Source of the DNA: MGOM01 sp035455265
GTDB lineage: Bacteria; Chloroflexota; Anaerolineae; Anaerolineales; E44-bin32
Direction: 5' to 3'
DNA: 31,021 nt
NCBI GenBank assembly: GCA_035455265.1
Contig: DATIFK010000016.1
Span: 1 to 31,021 of the forward strand
In this document: piece by piece, positions 23,251 through 29,921 of the stretch
How positions within the stretch are numbered: the first letter of the stretch is position 1
Layout of the letters: each line of letters begins with the position of its first letter
The notes under the pieces: model-generated
The model's input: the letters and a program-made list of their open reading frames with translations, nothing else
Told to the model about the DNA's origin: nothing
Database searches by the model: none
Program-made: the position numbers and the translations under genes

Positions 23251-23296
23251 TGGTGATTGTCAACCGACCAAGTCCAGTTTCACCTGACGATCACCA
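23251..23296. promoter_or_regulatory. Candidate operator pair (TGA-N3-TCA dyads)
   Basis: TGGTGATTGTCA (23251-23262) and TGACGATCACCA (23285-23296) are inverted repeats with one mismatch. Each also contains its own dyad TGA-N3-TCA, with centres at 23258 and 23289, 31 bases or about three helical turns apart. That suggests two dimer sites on one DNA face. The regulator is unknown. Confidence 0.45.
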
Positions 23297-23519
23297 TCCT
23301 TCCGTTGAAATGCGGTCTCGACGGCCCAGTTGTGCCTCCATCATCGGCCGGCGTCCCGCGTGGGTACTCTCACGGCCAGTTGCTTTCGAGGCGCGTTTCC
23401 TATGGCCGAATTCGCGGTGCCGAGTCGTCATCCGATGAAACCGGACTGCTCGGGTCACCATTCGGTGCAAGCGCGCAAAGGATGAGGGAGGAGCGCGCGA
23501 CGGTGACAATCGGCAGGGG

Positions 23520-23558
23520 AGGCTCCGCACTCGCTCGTGTAGGCTAGACGCGGAGCCT
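23520..23558. promoter_or_regulatory. Hairpin covering the kinase Shine-Dalgarno
   Basis: AGGCTCCGC (23520-23528) pairs perfectly with GCGGAGCCT (23550-23558) across 21 bases. The right arm contains GGAG, the best Shine-Dalgarno for the ATG at 23566. Folding of the message would hide the ribosome site, so translation of the kinase could be limited by this stem. Confidence 0.45.
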
Positions 23559-23565
23559 GCGAACG

Positions 23566-25659
23566 ATGACGTCCACCGACCCTCGAGCCAGATGGTACGC
23601 GGGCCTGGCCGGTACTTCCCTGTCGACCCGACTGACGCTGACGTTTGGCGCCATCGTGGTCTTGACGGTGGTGGCGGTCGCGGCCCCGACGTACGCCTCG
23701 ATCCGGGCTGAATTGGAGCGGCAGGCGTGGAACCGGGTCGAAGACGGTGCCCGCCTATCGTCGATCCTGCTGGACACCGAGGCCACGCGCCTCCGACATG
23801 TGGCGGGGACGCTGGCCGAGCGGCCCACGCTGGCGATCCTGATCCGGCAGGACGACCAGGCGGCGTTGACCGCCTACCTGGATCGCTTCCGAGAAGGGAT
23901 CGACGCGGAACTCGTGCTCGTCCAGGACGATCAGGGGAAACCGCTCGCCTGGAGCGCCGACGACCCTCGGATGGTGAGCGCCGGCGCGCCCAACGACGGT
24001 TTCGCGTGGACGAACGGCCCCGGATCCCAGCTTCTGCTTCGGCAAACCTGGCCGATGCCGGTGAGCGACCACGACTTCACGGTTGTGGCGGCGGTGTGGA
24101 TCGATGACGCCTTCGTCGAGGATCTGGCGGCCACGACGGGGCTCGAACAGAGCATCCTGGTTGGGGGTCGGCGCTTGGCTTCGAGTCTCGGTGGCGCCGT
24201 GCAGTCGGCGGAGGCCGGCGGCTCTCCGGGGACAGCCCGCGCCGAGCTGACCGCCTCCGGCACGCGTTACTACGCCGTGCGCGCCTTCATCGGGGATGAG
24301 CCCGCCCCCGCCTCGATCGCTCTCGAAACGGCGTTGCCGATCGACGGATTGCTACGGGCAGAGAACCAATGGCGTCTCTCGTTGGCTCTGGGGACGCTGC
24401 TGGTGACGGCTGGGTCGATCGGGCTGGGCTTGTGGATCAGCCACCGCCTGACGCATCCTCTGCGGCAGTTGACCTCGTCGGCGATCCACATCCGCCAGGG
24501 CGACCTGGCCACGCCGGTGCCGCTGTCGATGGATCCCCCCGAAATCCAGACGCTGGCGCGGGCCCTGGACGAGAGCCGCATCCACATCCGGGACAGCCTG
24601 GATCGACTGGCGCGCCAGAAGGATTGGTCCGACACGTTGCTGCGATCGATCGTCGAAGGTATCGTGACGGTCGACGCGCAGGGCCGGGTGACGTCCTTCA
24701 GTCCGGCGGCCGAGCGCATCACCGGCTGGCACTCCGAAGAGGTCGTGGGGCGGCGGGTCGACGACATCGTGCGGACAGCCGACGGCGACCCCTTCAGCGA
24801 GGAAGTCCCCAACCCCGGCGGCCGGCGCTCGATCCGCGTGCTGCACCGCAGCGGCCGTCCCCTGACGCTGGCGACCACGGCGGCTTCGGTCCGGCCGCCC
24901 GATGGCGAGGCAGCTCAGCTGGCGCTGGTCTTGCGGGACACCACCGAGGAGGAATCGGTCCAGAGCCTGCGCTCGTACTTCCTGGCCAACATCTCGCACG
25001 AATTCCGCACGCCGCTATCGGCCATCAACGCCTCGGTGGAACTCCTGATGGATGATCTGGAGAGTCTGAGCGCCAGCCAGTTGAGGGAGCTGCTCGACTC
25101 GATCCACCGCAGCGTGACCGGGCTGCAGACCTTGATCGACAACCTGCTGGAGAGCCTGAGCATCGAGGCCGGCCGGTTCAGCGTCCGCCGGCGGCCGTTG
25201 CCGTTGCAGCAGGTGATCGACGAGGCCGCACGGGTGATGCGGCCGCTGCTGAACCGCCGGCGGCAGGAGCTCGAATGTCAGATCCCGGCCGGACTGCCGC
25301 TGCTGTCGATCGATCCGATGCGGATCACACAGGTGCTCGTCAATTTGCTGTCCAATGCCAGCAAGTACAGCCCGGTGCAGGACCGCATCCTATTGTCGGT
25401 CGAAGCGCCCGCCGGCAACAGCGTCCGCGTGTCGGTATCCGACCACGGCGAGGGAATCCCTCCCAGCGAGCGCGAAAGCCTGTTCCGCCGCTTCGTGCGG
25501 TTGAGCGTCTCGGACGCCCCCCAGTACGGCGTCGGCCTCGGGTTGTCGGTGGTGAAAGCCATCGTCGAGGAGCACGGCGGGCAGGTGGGTGTCGACGAGC
25601 GTCCCGGAGGCGGTTCCATCTTCTGGTTCACTCTGCCTCGCGATGAGGGGCGCGGATGA
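23566..25659 (+). CDS. Membrane sensor histidine kinase (extracytoplasmic sensor-HAMP-PAS-HisKA-HATPase)
   Basis: 697 residues. TM1 is near 22-42, an extracytoplasmic sensor domain of about 225 residues follows, TM2 is near 270-292, HAMP near 293-345, and a PAS domain near 350-465 (GIVTVDAQGRVTSFSPAAERITGW). The HisKA domain has the phospho-acceptor His478 in SHEFRTPL. The HATPase domain shows the N-box NLLSNASKYS, DHGEGIP and GVGLGLSVVK. The layout is like PhoR/ResE/VicK-type kinases. The signal is unknown. Its stop overlaps the response regulator start (ATGA), so the two are translationally coupled. The ATG is chosen from domain fit and the GGAG about 10 bases upstream. Confidence 0.93.
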   Translation: MTSTDPRARWYAGLAGTSLSTRLTLTFGAIVVLTVVAVAAPTYASIRAELERQAWNRVEDGARLSSILLDTEATRLRHVAGTLAERPTLAILIRQDDQAALTAYLDRFREGIDAELVLVQDDQGKPLAWSADDPRMVSAGAPNDGFAWTNGPGSQLLLRQTWPMPVSDHDFTVVAAVWIDDAFVEDLAATTGLEQSILVGGRRLASSLGGAVQSAEAGGSPGTARAELTASGTRYYAVRAFIGDEPAPASIALETALPIDGLLRAENQWRLSLALGTLLVTAGSIGLGLWISHRLTHPLRQLTSSAIHIRQGDLATPVPLSMDPPEIQTLARALDESRIHIRDSLDRLARQKDWSDTLLRSIVEGIVTVDAQGRVTSFSPAAERITGWHSEEVVGRRVDDIVRTADGDPFSEEVPNPGGRRSIRVLHRSGRPLTLATTAASVRPPDGEAAQLALVLRDTTEEESVQSLRSYFLANISHEFRTPLSAINASVELLMDDLESLSASQLRELLDSIHRSVTGLQTLIDNLLESLSIEAGRFSVRRRPLPLQQVIDEAARVMRPLLNRRRQELECQIPAGLPLLSIDPMRITQVLVNLLSNASKYSPVQDRILLSVEAPAGNSVRVSVSDHGEGIPPSERESLFRRFVRLSVSDAPQYGVGLGLSVVKAIVEEHGGQVGVDERPGGGSIFWFTLPRDEGRG

Positions 25660-26330
25660 AGGCCCTGATCGTGGACGATGATCTGGCGCTGGCCGACGTG
25701 CTGGCGTTCACCATGCGCCGGGCGGGCTACGACGTGAACCTGGCCCACGATGGGCTGGCGGCGTTGGAGGCCTGGCGCAGCGACGGTCCGGATCTGATCA
25801 TCCTCGATCTCAACCTGCCAAAGCTCGACGGCCTCAAGGTCTGCCAACAGATTCGCCGCGAGGCCGATACGCCCATCATCATCCTCAGCGTGCGGGGGGA
25901 CGAGGACGACGTCGTGCGGGGCCTGGAATTGGGCGCCGATGACTACGTGGTGAAGCCCTTCAGCCCTCGCCAGCTGATCGCTCGAGCCGAAGCGGTGCTG
26001 CGCCGTGCCAAGGCTCCGCCGCTCTCCCCGGCACCGCTCACGGCCGGAGACCTGACGCTGGATCCCGCCCGCGGCGTGGTGCAGCGCGGCGACCAGGCGA
26101 CGGTCCAGCTCACCCGGCAGGAATGCCGCCTGCTCGAGGTCCTGCTCCTCAACCGCGGCCAGGTGCTGCCGGCGGAGTCGCTGATCGATGCCGTGTGGGG
26201 CAGCGGGGGCGGGGATCGGGCGATGCTCAAACAACTCGTGTATCGTCTGCGGCACAAGTTGGAAACCGATCCGGCCAATCCGGTCTACGTCAAGCGCGTC
26301 TCCGGCGTCGGCTACACCCTCGATCTCTGA
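25656..26330 (+). CDS. OmpR/PhoB-family response regulator
   Basis: 224 residues. The receiver domain has acidic residues D7-D9, the phospho-acceptor D51 in LILDLNLP, a switch Ser in IIILSVRGDEDD and Lys in VVKPF. A winged-helix DNA-binding domain follows (LTRQECRLLEVLLLNRGQVLP, then YRLRHKLETDP). It is the partner of the overlapping kinase. OmpR-family proteins bind direct repeats about 11 bases apart, and such a set lies about 260-300 bases downstream of its stop, before the pentapeptide gene (inference for a target). Confidence 0.95.
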   Translation: MKALIVDDDLALADVLAFTMRRAGYDVNLAHDGLAALEAWRSDGPDLIILDLNLPKLDGLKVCQQIRREADTPIIILSVRGDEDDVVRGLELGADDYVVKPFSPRQLIARAEAVLRRAKAPPLSPAPLTAGDLTLDPARGVVQRGDQATVQLTRQECRLLEVLLLNRGQVLPAESLIDAVWGSGGGDRAMLKQLVYRLRHKLETDPANPVYVKRVSGVGYTLDL

Positions 26331-26336
26331 GGCAGC

Positions 26337-26393
26337 TGCCAGCGGCCAGCCACCAGCAGGATTGGTTCCCAGTTTCCAGTTTCCGGTATCCAG
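26337..26393. repeat. Compound heptanucleotide array
   Basis: Units TGCCAGC, GGCCAGC and CACCAGC (26337-26357), the spacer AGGATTGG, then TTCCCAG, TTTCCAG, TTTCCGG and TATCCAG (26366-26393). It has the same two block types and spacer style as 6264-6360, without a hairpin. It starts 6 bases after the response regulator stop. Between it and the next regulatory sites lies GC-rich DNA with a stem CGGCCGC (26437-26443) / GCGGCCG (26457-26463). Confidence 0.8.
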
Positions 26394-26591
26394 TTTGAAC
26401 CCCCCAGGTCCCTGAGCGAAGGCTGCCCTGTGCCTTCGGCCGCGTCTGCTGCCTCTGCGGCCGCAGTCGAATGGCCCTTGCGTAAGCGCCCTTCGACGGC
26501 GCTCGGCGCTTCGCGCCTCGCTCCGCCTAGGGCATTCACCTTGTATAGACAGCTGCATGACTTGGAGCGGAAAGCGGATGGCGGACAGCTG

Positions 26592-26645
26592 TTACCAGCT
26601 TGTGACCGCAGCTTGACCGAAGGCGTGACCGTCGTGGCCTATGTT
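26592..26645 (+). promoter_or_regulatory. Four direct repeats at 11-12 bp spacing: candidate response-regulator sites and promoter
   Basis: TTACC at 26592 and TGACC at 26603, 26614 and 26626 give spacings of 11, 11 and 12 bases; the wider units share CTTG/CGTG before ACC. OmpR/PhoB-type regulators bind such direct repeats. A -10-like TATGTT follows at 26640-26645. The set lies upstream of the pentapeptide gene and membrane module, downstream of the regulator gene. A strong independent -35 at correct spacing is not seen, which fits an activator-dependent promoter (inference). Confidence 0.5.
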
Positions 26646-26705
26646 TCAGGTGAAGAAGGAACAAGACAGCAAGGGAACTGGGCTCACGAAAAGAAGGAGG
26701 ACGGA

Positions 26706-27266
26706 ATGATCGGCGTCATGGATCTCGTCCGCAAGATGCGAAGCCCCGAAAGCAAATTGGTCCTGGAAGCGGTCGAGGAGCTGCGGGCTCGCGGCTGGCT
26801 GGAGGACGGGTCCCTGAGAGGTGTCGTGCTGTGCCATGCACACCTGCAGCGGGCCGATCTGTGCAAGGCGAACCTCGCGGAGGTCGACCTGCATCAGGCT
26901 CATCTGCAGGATGCGGATTTGAGCATGGCCGACCTGAGTGGGGCGAAGCTCACGCGCACCAACCTTCAGGGCGCGAATCTGAGCGCCGCGAAGCTGCGCG
27001 GGGCCGACCTGTTCAAGGCCGACCTGCGCGAAGCGCGCAACCTGACCCTGAGTCAACTGGCCACAGCCAAGCGGTTGTGCTTTGCCACGATGCCGGACGG
27101 ACAGCCCTACGACGGCCGTTTCAACCTGGCCGGGGACCTCGACCTGGCGCGTTGGGGCAAAGTGGACGTCAGCGACCCGGCGGCCATGGCCTATTTCCTG
27201 GGGGTGTCACTGGACACGTACCTGCGAGGCCAGGGCCATGAAGTGATGGCCAAGTCGATGGCCTGA
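26706..27266 (+). CDS. Pentapeptide-repeat protein
   Basis: 186 residues. Residues 1-34 are a helical head (MDLVRKMRSPESKLVLEAVEELRARGWL). About 15 pentapeptide units of A(D/N)LXX type span 35-112, enough for about four turns of a right-handed quadrilateral beta-helix. A C-terminal segment has a conserved look (NLAGDLDLARWG, DPAAMAYFLGVS). ATG at 26706 has AAGGAGG 5 bases upstream; the frame is open further upstream but crosses the putative promoter, so a longer start is unlikely. Function is unknown. It may be transcribed with the membrane module 33 bases downstream. Confidence 0.85.
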   Translation: MIGVMDLVRKMRSPESKLVLEAVEELRARGWLEDGSLRGVVLCHAHLQRADLCKANLAEVDLHQAHLQDADLSMADLSGAKLTRTNLQGANLSAAKLRGADLFKADLREARNLTLSQLATAKRLCFATMPDGQPYDGRFNLAGDLDLARWGKVDVSDPAAMAYFLGVSLDTYLRGQGHEVMAKSMA

Positions 27267-27299
27267 GATCGGCCGCCAAGACGATCGCGGGAGGCTGAC

Positions 27300-27866
27300 A
27301 TGCTGATGGTTCTGCTGTTGGTGAGTCTGGCGTTCGCCGCCCAGGCGCTTCGGGCGCGACGTCTGTTGTATTCGGCCCTATGGCTGGCGGGGGCGAGCGC
27401 GGTTCTGGCGACGGCCTTCTACCAGCTCGGGGCCCCGATGGTCGCCGTCATTGAGCTGAGCGTCGGCGCCGGGTTGGTGACGGTGCTCTTCGTCTTTGCC
27501 ATCAACGTCGCCGGCGAGGAGAACCTCGCCGGGCCGTCCGTTGTTCCGGCGTGGATCGGCGGCACGGTGGTGCTGGTGGCGATGGTCCTGATCGGGGCGC
27601 TGGCGCTGCCGATGCCCGGCCCTGGCGCGGCCGCAGGCGAAGGGACGTTCGCCGAGACATTGTGGCAGGCGAGAGGCCTGGACGTCCTGGTGCAGATCGT
27701 CCTGATCTTCGCCGGAGTGCTCGGCTTGCTGGGCCTGCTGGCCGAGGCGGCGGCACCTCTCGATCAGCCGGCGGCGCACGAAATCGCCGCCGAGCGCCAA
27801 CGACAACTCCAGGTGCTGGAGAGGACGGCGGCCGACGTCAAGCCGCGGGAAGAGGTGCATGTATGA
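27300..27866 (+). CDS. MbhD/NuoJ-like membrane subunit (DUF4040-like)
   Basis: 188 residues with about four hydrophobic helices. The segment YQLGAPMVAVIELSVGAGLVTVLFVFA resembles the DUF4040 core of MbhD/MrpB-type subunits (LGAPDVALTEAAVGAG style) more than E. coli NuoJ, but position and size fit a J-like subunit. These small subunits line the ion path next to the antiporter-like subunits. The soluble C-terminal tail is charged. ATG at 27300 has GGGAGG 5 bases upstream; its stop overlaps the next start. Confidence 0.8.
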   Translation: MLMVLLLVSLAFAAQALRARRLLYSALWLAGASAVLATAFYQLGAPMVAVIELSVGAGLVTVLFVFAINVAGEENLAGPSVVPAWIGGTVVLVAMVLIGALALPMPGPGAAAGEGTFAETLWQARGLDVLVQIVLIFAGVLGLLGLLAEAAAPLDQPAAHEIAAERQRQLQVLERTAADVKPREEVHV

Positions 27867-28168
27867 ACGAGTTGAGCTACGGATTGGTGGGAGTCCTCGG
27901 CCTGCTCGGTATCGGGTTGTATGGCCTGCTCTTCAGCCGTCATTTGATCAAACTCGTTGTCGCGCTCCAGATCCTCGTCAAGTCGGCCGTCCTGGGTCTG
28001 GTACTGGCCGGATCCGCCAGCGGCAGCATGCAGTTGGCTCAGAGCCTGGCGGTGACGGTCATCGTGGCGGACACGGTCGTGGCGGTGATCGGCCTGGCGC
28101 TGGCCGTGCAAGTGCGGCGCCATCTGGGCACCCTCGACGTCCGCGACCTGTCCCGCCTGCGAGGTTAG
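27863..28168 (+). CDS. NuoK/HyfE/MrpC-like membrane subunit
   Basis: 101 residues with three predicted TM helices, the same size as NuoK. The end (VRRHLGTLDVRDLSRLRG) aligns well with the NuoK C-terminus. Hand alignment with E. coli NuoK places Gln37 at the Glu36 position and Val at the Glu72 position; an Asp lies about three residues before the latter. Both carboxylates matter for proton transfer in NuoK, so the ion path differs here. ATG at 27863 overlaps the previous stop (ATGA). Confidence 0.86.
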   Translation: MNELSYGLVGVLGLLGIGLYGLLFSRHLIKLVVALQILVKSAVLGLVLAGSASGSMQLAQSLAVTVIVADTVVAVIGLALAVQVRRHLGTLDVRDLSRLRG

Positions 28169-28171
28169 GCC

Positions 28172-29920
28172 ATGACCATCGGACTGATTCTGCTGACCAT
28201 CGGGCTTCCCTGGCTGGGAGCCGTGGTGGTGTGGTGGACGGGGGACGGACGGCCTCGTCTGCAACATGCGCTGGCCGTCTTGTTTTCGGCGACTGCGGCC
28301 GTCGCTTGCCTGCTGCTGATCCCTCGCGCCGGTGATGCGGCCGTCGTGCGCCTGTCTCTGGGCTCGATCTTCGGCGAGCTGACCTTCGTGCCCGACGGGC
28401 TGGGCGTATTCCTCTCGGCTGTGGCGACGGTCGTCGGTTCGCTGGCGGTCGTCTTCTCGGTCGACTACATGCGCGGCGAAGCACAGCTCGGCCGCTACTA
28501 CGCCTTCGTCCTGTTGTTCATCGGGGCCATGGCCGGGCTGGTCCTTTCCGGCAGCCTGCTGATCATGTTCGTCTTCTGGGAGATCACGGCGTTGTGTTCG
28601 TACGCCCTGATCTCTTTCCACAATGACGATCCGGCCGCGGTCGCAGGCGGCATCAAGGCGCTGATCGTGACCGGGCTGGGCGGAGTCGGGCTGCTGGGCG
28701 GCGCGCTGTTGGGCTACGCCTACTTCGGCACCTACGACCTGCGCACCTTCCTGACTCAAGCCTCGACCCTTCCGCCGGCGGTCCTCTCGCTGGCGGCCTT
28801 CGGTTTCCTGGCGGCGGCTGCCGCCAAGTCTGCCCAGGTGCCGTTCCACACCTGGTTGCCCGACGCGATGGAAGCGCCGACGCCGGTCACGGCCCTGATC
28901 CATGCCGCCACGATGGTCAACGCCGGTGTGTACCTGCTGGCGCGGTTCTATCCGGCCTTCTCCGCCGTGCCCGGATGGTCGATCTCGGTGATCGTCGTCG
29001 GGCTGTTGTCGGCGGTGCTGGCTGGCGTGATGGCGCTGGCGGCGCAAGACCTCAAGCGCGCCCTGGCCTACTCGACGATCAGCCAGTTGGGCTACATGGT
29101 CTACGCCGTGGGCGCCGGCGGAGTGCTGGCCTCCCAGTTCCACCTGCTGAGCCACTCGCTCTTCAAGGCGCTGCTCTTCCTGGCGGCGGGCGCCGTCATC
29201 CACGCCGTCGGAACGCGCGACCTGCGGCAAATGGGAGGCCTCGGCAAACCGATGCCTTTCGTCCGGGCCGCGTTCATCGTCGGCTTCCTCGGCCTGGCGG
29301 GCATCCCACTGGCCAACGGCTTTGTCAGCAAAGAGCTGGTCCTGGAAAGCGGCCTGACCGGGAGCCCGGGATGGGCATACGCGGCCATGCTGCTCGGAGC
29401 CGGCCTGACGGCCCTCTACGGATTGCGGCTGGTGAGCCTGGTCTTCACCGGCGAGCGCCGCAGCGCGACCAAAGTGCACGACGCCGGGGTCGCCATGAAG
29501 ATTTCTCTCGGCGTCCTCTCGATCGGAACGCTGACGTCCTGGTTGCTCGCCGGGCCCTTCGGCGAGTTGTTGGCGCGGACCCTGCCGCTGCACAACCTGC
29601 ACGCCGGGAGCACGCTCGCCGTTCTCGAAGAGATCGTGACGGCTCCGGCCACCTACTTGGCCCTGGCAGTCGTGCTGCTCGGCCTGCTGATCTGGTGGCA
29701 GCGAGAGCCGCTGAGCGGTTTGTCTCGATCGCTCGCTCCGATCGCCGACTGGGCGCGGCGCGGGCTCGGGTTCGAATGGATGAATCGGCAAGTCATCGTC
29801 GTCACGCAGGGCGCGGCCGCCGGGCTGCGCCGCCTGCAGACCGGCCAGCTGGCCTGGAACGTCGCCGGGATCGTGTTGGGTCTGACGGCCGTCCTGGCTG
29901 CGCTGGCCCTGTGGGGGTGA
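28172..29920 (+). CDS. NuoL/HyfB/MbhH-like antiporter-type subunit
   Basis: 582 residues, about 14-16 TM helices, of the proton-conducting transporter family (NuoL/M/N, MrpA/D). Key residues are E137 in VFWEITALCSY (NuoL Glu144), K219 in AAKSAQVPFHTWLPDAMEAPTPV (NuoL Lys229), and His245 in ALIHAATMVNAG. The C-terminal segment has an amphipathic region (PIADWARRGLGFEWMNRQ) and a final TM (QTGQLAWNVAGIVLG), like NuoL. It should pump H+ or Na+ in the membrane complex. The start lies three bases after the K-like stop, so no long leader is needed. Confidence 0.92.
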   Translation: MTIGLILLTIGLPWLGAVVVWWTGDGRPRLQHALAVLFSATAAVACLLLIPRAGDAAVVRLSLGSIFGELTFVPDGLGVFLSAVATVVGSLAVVFSVDYMRGEAQLGRYYAFVLLFIGAMAGLVLSGSLLIMFVFWEITALCSYALISFHNDDPAAVAGGIKALIVTGLGGVGLLGGALLGYAYFGTYDLRTFLTQASTLPPAVLSLAAFGFLAAAAAKSAQVPFHTWLPDAMEAPTPVTALIHAATMVNAGVYLLARFYPAFSAVPGWSISVIVVGLLSAVLAGVMALAAQDLKRALAYSTISQLGYMVYAVGAGGVLASQFHLLSHSLFKALLFLAAGAVIHAVGTRDLRQMGGLGKPMPFVRAAFIVGFLGLAGIPLANGFVSKELVLESGLTGSPGWAYAAMLLGAGLTALYGLRLVSLVFTGERRSATKVHDAGVAMKISLGVLSIGTLTSWLLAGPFGELLARTLPLHNLHAGSTLAVLEEIVTAPATYLALAVVLLGLLIWWQREPLSGLSRSLAPIADWARRGLGFEWMNRQVIVVTQGAAAGLRRLQTGQLAWNVAGIVLGLTAVLAALALWG

Positions 29921-29921
29921 C

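Larger units (their letters stand above)
23148..23565. promoter_or_regulatory. Divergent intergenic region between the acs cluster and the two-component system
   Basis: 418 bases without a credible gene. It must hold the promoters for both directions unless the acs cluster is read from internal ones. Visible features are paired TGA-N3-TCA dyads (23251-23296), a related single site (TGACAATC at 23504-23511), a small palindrome CTTGGC-GAG-GCCAAG (23225-23239), and a hairpin before the kinase gene (23520-23558). A TTGACA hexamer on the minus strand (23263-23258) lacks a -10 box at proper spacing. Confidence 0.55.

Noticed and set aside
23258..23263. Minus-strand TTGACA as a sigma-70 -35 box for the acs cluster
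   Set aside because: No -10-like hexamer occurs 15-19 bases downstream; the hexamer is part of the inverted repeat.
23257..23547. Possible 96-codon gene in the divergent region
   Set aside because: TTG start without Shine-Dalgarno, no domain, and it overlaps the dyad sites and the kinase leader hairpin.
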